Shown here: piece by piece, positions 6,303 to 7,087 of the stretch
Numbering within the stretch: the first letter of the stretch is position 1
Layout of the letters: every line of letters starts with the position of its first letter
Source of the DNA: DASQUP01 sp035641235
GTDB taxonomy: Bacteria; Actinomycetota; CADDZG01; WHSQ01
Direction of reading: 5' to 3'
Assembly: GCA_035641235.1 (NCBI GenBank)
Contig: DASQUP010000280.1
Coordinates: 1 to 7,087 of the forward strand
DNA: 7,087 nt
Program-made: the position numbers and the translations under genes
Notes under the pieces: generated by a model
What the model was told of the DNA's origin: nothing
Seen by the model: only the letters and a program-made list of their open reading frames with translations
Databases searched by the model: none

Positions 6303-6336
6303 GAACCGGCCCCCAAATCGGGGGCCGGTTCGTTTT
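6303..6336 (+). terminator. Rho-independent terminator of the LVIVD protein gene
   Basis: A 12-bp perfect stem (GAACCGGCCCCC at 6303-6314 with its complement at 6320-6331) and a 5-nt loop are followed by GTTTT. It lies 38 nt past the stop codon and is the clearest intrinsic terminator in the window. Confidence 0.93.
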
Positions 6337-6406
6337 AGCTCCCCCCGCGCCGTGAGGAGGAGCGAGAACGGCGCGCCCGCGATGGCCTGCCGGCGCGCCG
6401 GGCGTC

Positions 6407-6452
6407 TGAGATGGCAGTTAGGCACGAAATATTGGAGCCAACTGCCATCTCA
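6407..6452. repeat. 13-bp perfect inverted repeat at the broken end of the M14-like gene
   Basis: TGAGATGGCAGTT (6407-6419) is perfectly complementary to 6440-6452. GGC at 6421-6423 with GCC at 6437-6439 extends the stem by 3 bp past one bulged A. The loop is AT-rich compared with the surroundings. The similarity of the neighbouring minus-strand frame to carboxypeptidases stops within about 10 nt of the right arm. The repeat could be the end or scar of a small mobile element, or a terminator-like hairpin without a T-tract. Confidence 0.7.
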
Positions 6453-6761
6453 CGCAGTCGGTGTACATCTCTCGGCCGAGCGTGGACTGACCGATTACTT
6501 CGACGGTGATCCGGCCGTTGCTCTGCGCCTCGATCGATTCCAGGGTGCAGCCGATCGCGTTTACGGGAATATGCGGGAAACTCCCGGGCGGAACTCCCGG
6601 TTCCGTCCCGTCCGGGAGGTTTTCGGCGGCGTCGGATTCCGGGTGTCCCACACCAACCATGGAGGCTCAATTGCTGCTCCCGCTGAGCCCATTACGGCAA
6701 CCGGCGCGGCCAATGCAAGCGAGAGCGGAATGGCTGCCCACACCCTTGCTCGTCGTGACAT
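6418..6761 (-). pseudogene. Broken secreted M14 zinc-carboxypeptidase-like gene, N-terminal remnant
   Basis: ATG at 6761 has a strong ribosome site (GGAGGAG, 6776-6770, 8-nt spacer) and begins a good signal peptide (MSRRARVWAAIPLSLALAAP, cleavage near A29). In that frame the sequence soon becomes basic and uninformative and stops at 6561. The other frame, open from 6660 to TAA at 6420-6418, holds IEAQSNGRITVEVIGQSTLG followed by REMY. This looks like the start of secreted M14 metallocarboxypeptidases (typically NPxRVxVEVIGxSxxGRxLY). A frameshift between about 6668 and 6600 would join the two. The frame then loses similarity (DCVRWQLAPIFRA) as it enters the 13-bp inverted repeat. All zinc-binding residues (HxxE...H) are missing, so no enzyme can be made. 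Two separate small genes are less likely. The M14 assignment rests on one motif only. Confidence 0.6.
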
Positions 6762-6852
6762 GGATAGCGCTCCTCCGTGAGGTTGAACAGGGGACACCGA
6801 AACGCCCGAAGAGCTATATGCCCGTCCCTCCCCCCTATGTGGATCGATGCAG

Positions 6853-6877
6853 ATTCCGGCCTTCGCCCCGGCCGAAT
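6853..6877. other. GC-rich hairpin in the divergent intergenic region
   Basis: ATTC(C)GGCC at 6853-6861 pairs with GGCCGAAT at 6870-6877 around an 8-nt loop, with one bulged C. It lies between the start of the broken M14-like gene and the gene starting at 7019. It may be a terminator or part of a leader RNA; nothing fixes its role. Confidence 0.35.
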
Positions 6878-6903
6878 GGTCCAGAATCTATGCGGGCACG
6901 ATC

Positions 6904-6958
6904 GGACAGGTCAAAGATTGCCTGTGGCCTGTCCCATTCAGTGTCACCAGACGGGACA
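6904..6958 (+). other. Possible mutually exclusive hairpins in the leader of the gene at 7019
   Basis: CCTGTCC at 6928-6934 can pair with GGACAGG at 6904-6910 upstream. The overlapping TGTCCC at 6930-6935 can pair with GGGACA at 6953-6958 downstream. The two pairings exclude each other, as in attenuators and riboswitches. The stems are only 6-7 bp, and no known riboswitch consensus is recognised. Confidence 0.3.
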
Positions 6959-7018
6959 ATTCAGGGGGAATGCCAGTTGGTGGGAACGTCCGGATGTGAC
7001 GTCGATGGAAGGTGACGG

Positions 7019-7087
7019 GTGAGCGATCTCGATCAAACCGCGGGCCGAGCCCGATGGCCGGTCGAACTCTCGGAGGTCGCCGCCGAA
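7019..7087 (+). CDS. Start of an unidentified gene (3' part outside window)
   Basis: GTG at 7019 follows GGAAGG (7007-7012) with a 6-nt spacer, and the frame stays open to the window edge (23 codons). The product begins VSDLDQTAGRARWPVELSEV. There is no signal peptide, so it is probably cytosolic. The fragment is too short to assign a family. The 221-nt gap before it holds only the possible hairpins listed separately. Confidence 0.6.
   Translation, partial: MSDLDQTAGRARWPVELSEVAAE

Noticed and set aside
6370..6399. Two GGCGCGCC palindromes (6370-6377 and 6392-6399)
   Set aside because: Short GC palindromes are expected by chance at this composition, and no link to a gene or element is evident.

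Overview
The window looks like chromosomal DNA of a high-GC bacterium, most plausibly an (uncultured) Actinomycetota member. The grounds are strong G/C third-position bias, GTG and TTG starts behind purine-rich ribosome sites, an ECF sigma/membrane-protein pair, and secreted LVIVD-repeat and M14-like proteins. This placement is inference.

Layout. (1) Bases 2-202 (+) are the 3' end of a GH130-type glycoside phosphorylase, followed by a short ORF (256-420, +) that resembles the C-terminal end of a secreted beta-rich protein. (2) On the minus strand, 2363-1005 encodes a class I flavoprotein disulfide oxidoreductase. After a 24-nt gap comes an AhpD-like (carboxymuconolactone decarboxylase/peroxidase-related) protein at 980-429. 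The AhpD-like frame is continuous for 183 codons except for one in-frame TGA (734-732). That TGA falls exactly where the second Cys of the family's CxxC motif belongs, giving C-H-Y-U. A hairpin directly downstream carries GGUCUGC at +22 to +28 from the U of the UGA, which matches the SelB-binding apical loop of the E. coli fdhF SECIS in sequence and spacing as I recall it. I read this as a selenoprotein gene, not a broken one, and it is the main discovery here. (3) Divergently, 2524-3075 (+) encodes an ECF sigma factor. It overlaps by ATGA a single-pass membrane protein (3072-4058), a candidate anti-sigma factor whose predicted external part contains a recent 61-codon tandem duplication. A strong hairpin follows. 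(4) 4289-6265 (+) is a secreted LVIVD-repeat beta-propeller with an inserted PA-like domain, closed by a textbook terminator. (5) 6761-6418 (-) is a broken gene: an intact signal peptide, a frameshift, an M14 carboxypeptidase-like start, then loss of homology beside a 13-bp inverted repeat. (6) From 7019 (+) a new gene starts and runs off the window.

How they work together. The flavoprotein and the selenoprotein probably form a redox unit. The flavoenzyme would move electrons from NAD(P)H to the Cys/Sec pair of the AhpD-like protein, as lipoamide dehydrogenase ultimately does for mycobacterial AhpD. The sigma/membrane-protein pair is a separate envelope-signalling module. The remaining genes are secreted or carbohydrate-active proteins with no evident tie to the redox pair.
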